Shown here: positions 32,113 through 32,667 of the stretch, in pieces
How positions within the stretch are numbered: position 1 is the stretch's first letter
Layout of the letters: every line of letters starts with the position of its first letter
Assembly (NCBI GenBank): GCA_002633005.1
Contig: NMRA01001267.1
Location: 1-32,667, forward strand
Length of the DNA stretch: 32,667 bases
Reading direction: 5' to 3'
From: Phoronis australis
Taxonomy: Eukaryota > Phoronida > Phoronidae
Program-made: the position numbers and the translations under genes
Notes under the pieces: model-generated
Told to the model about the DNA's origin: nothing
Seen by the model: only the letters and a program-made list of their open reading frames with translations
Databases searched by the model: none

Positions 32113-32667
32113 CCTCTATATATTTCATGTTCCTAGCGTATCAGAGTTAATTTTTCAAAATGGCGAGTATTATGCATAGTGAAGGTTAATGAGGACTTGG
32201 AAAATATCTTCAAGTCGTACACTGCATCCTGTGGACGGCCAAAATATCTTTCTGACTGGAATTAAACAGTTTAATATTAGAGTATTGCATGACAGAAATA
32301 ATCATCTCTGCTTGGAACCTACAGTACATGGGAAAAGTAATTAAAGAATACTGTTTGCCCATTATACCAGCCAATTCTGATAACTTCAAAAAATGACTTG
32401 TAATATGTGTCGTGGCGGCAAAATTCTTATAACAGAATGGCTTAGTCTTTGTAATAACTTTCTTGATAATGCAGTTTTGTTCTTCGTCATGAGGTAAGGC
32501 TATTCTGACAACGAATTCGGCTTCTGCCCAGCTGCCATGACAGGGAATTACGGATCATTCTTTCAGAATATTGTAAAATTGTTTTTGTTACGTTAACTTT
32601 ACTCTGCAAAAGTTATTCAACATTTTAGTTCATACGCAGACTCTATTGTGTGTCAGATACTCACTGG
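32113..32667. other. Unassigned right end
   Basis: Probably still calpain intron 7. No exon with beta-sandwich-domain motifs and no repeat recognised. Confidence 0.4.

Overview
This is animal nuclear DNA: AT-rich, no compact coding, exons with GT/AG borders, very long introns and a dense load of transposon debris. The mix of RLE-type LINE, THAP-domain transposon, 5-bp-TSD MITEs, tRNA-derived SINE-like pieces and large internally repetitive elements suggests a marine invertebrate (invertebrate deuterostome or lophotrochozoan); I cannot fix the species. One ambiguous base (N at 5036) shows this is assembly sequence.

The only gene I can support as functional is a calpain (Ca2+-activated cysteine protease) on the + strand. 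Seven exons (6353-6562, 23245-23326, 23924-24179, 25084-25264, 25850-25930, 26939-27117, 28910-29067) join in perfect phase to give 382 residues: an N-terminal leader, both halves of the protease core with the complete catalytic triad (Cys100, His261, Asn289), and the start of the beta-sandwich domain. The C-terminal exons lie beyond the right edge. Intron 1 is about 16.7 kb and holds most of the mobile DNA. The exon carrying the catalytic His is only 81 bp and is hidden under a longer spurious ORF in another frame.

Layout. 63-1262: frameshifted C-terminal end of an RLE-type non-LTR retroelement. 1263-6352: upstream non-coding DNA with a palindrome, a MITE (2482-2703) and a tRNA-like fragment. 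6353-6562: calpain exon 1. 6563-23244: intron 1, with hairpins, a CACGTG cluster, a MITE (9565-9788), a SINE-like copy (11586-11795), THAP fragments, a 3.5-kb TIR element (15359-18914), a broken unidentified coding fragment on the minus strand (19097-19505), and the first of three related long elements (20547-21949). 23245-29067: the other six exons, with a 34-bp minisatellite and the second long element (27387-28448) in introns. 29068-32667: the third and best-preserved long element (29839-31815), then a tRNA-like fragment and unassigned sequence.

The most interesting observation is the three long elements. Each has a start and an end resembling the others, each is built from repeated units (trimeric higher-order pattern in two), and most units contain a variant of CCTAGTGGC; several of these match, on the opposite strand, a core motif of the insulator protein CTCF.
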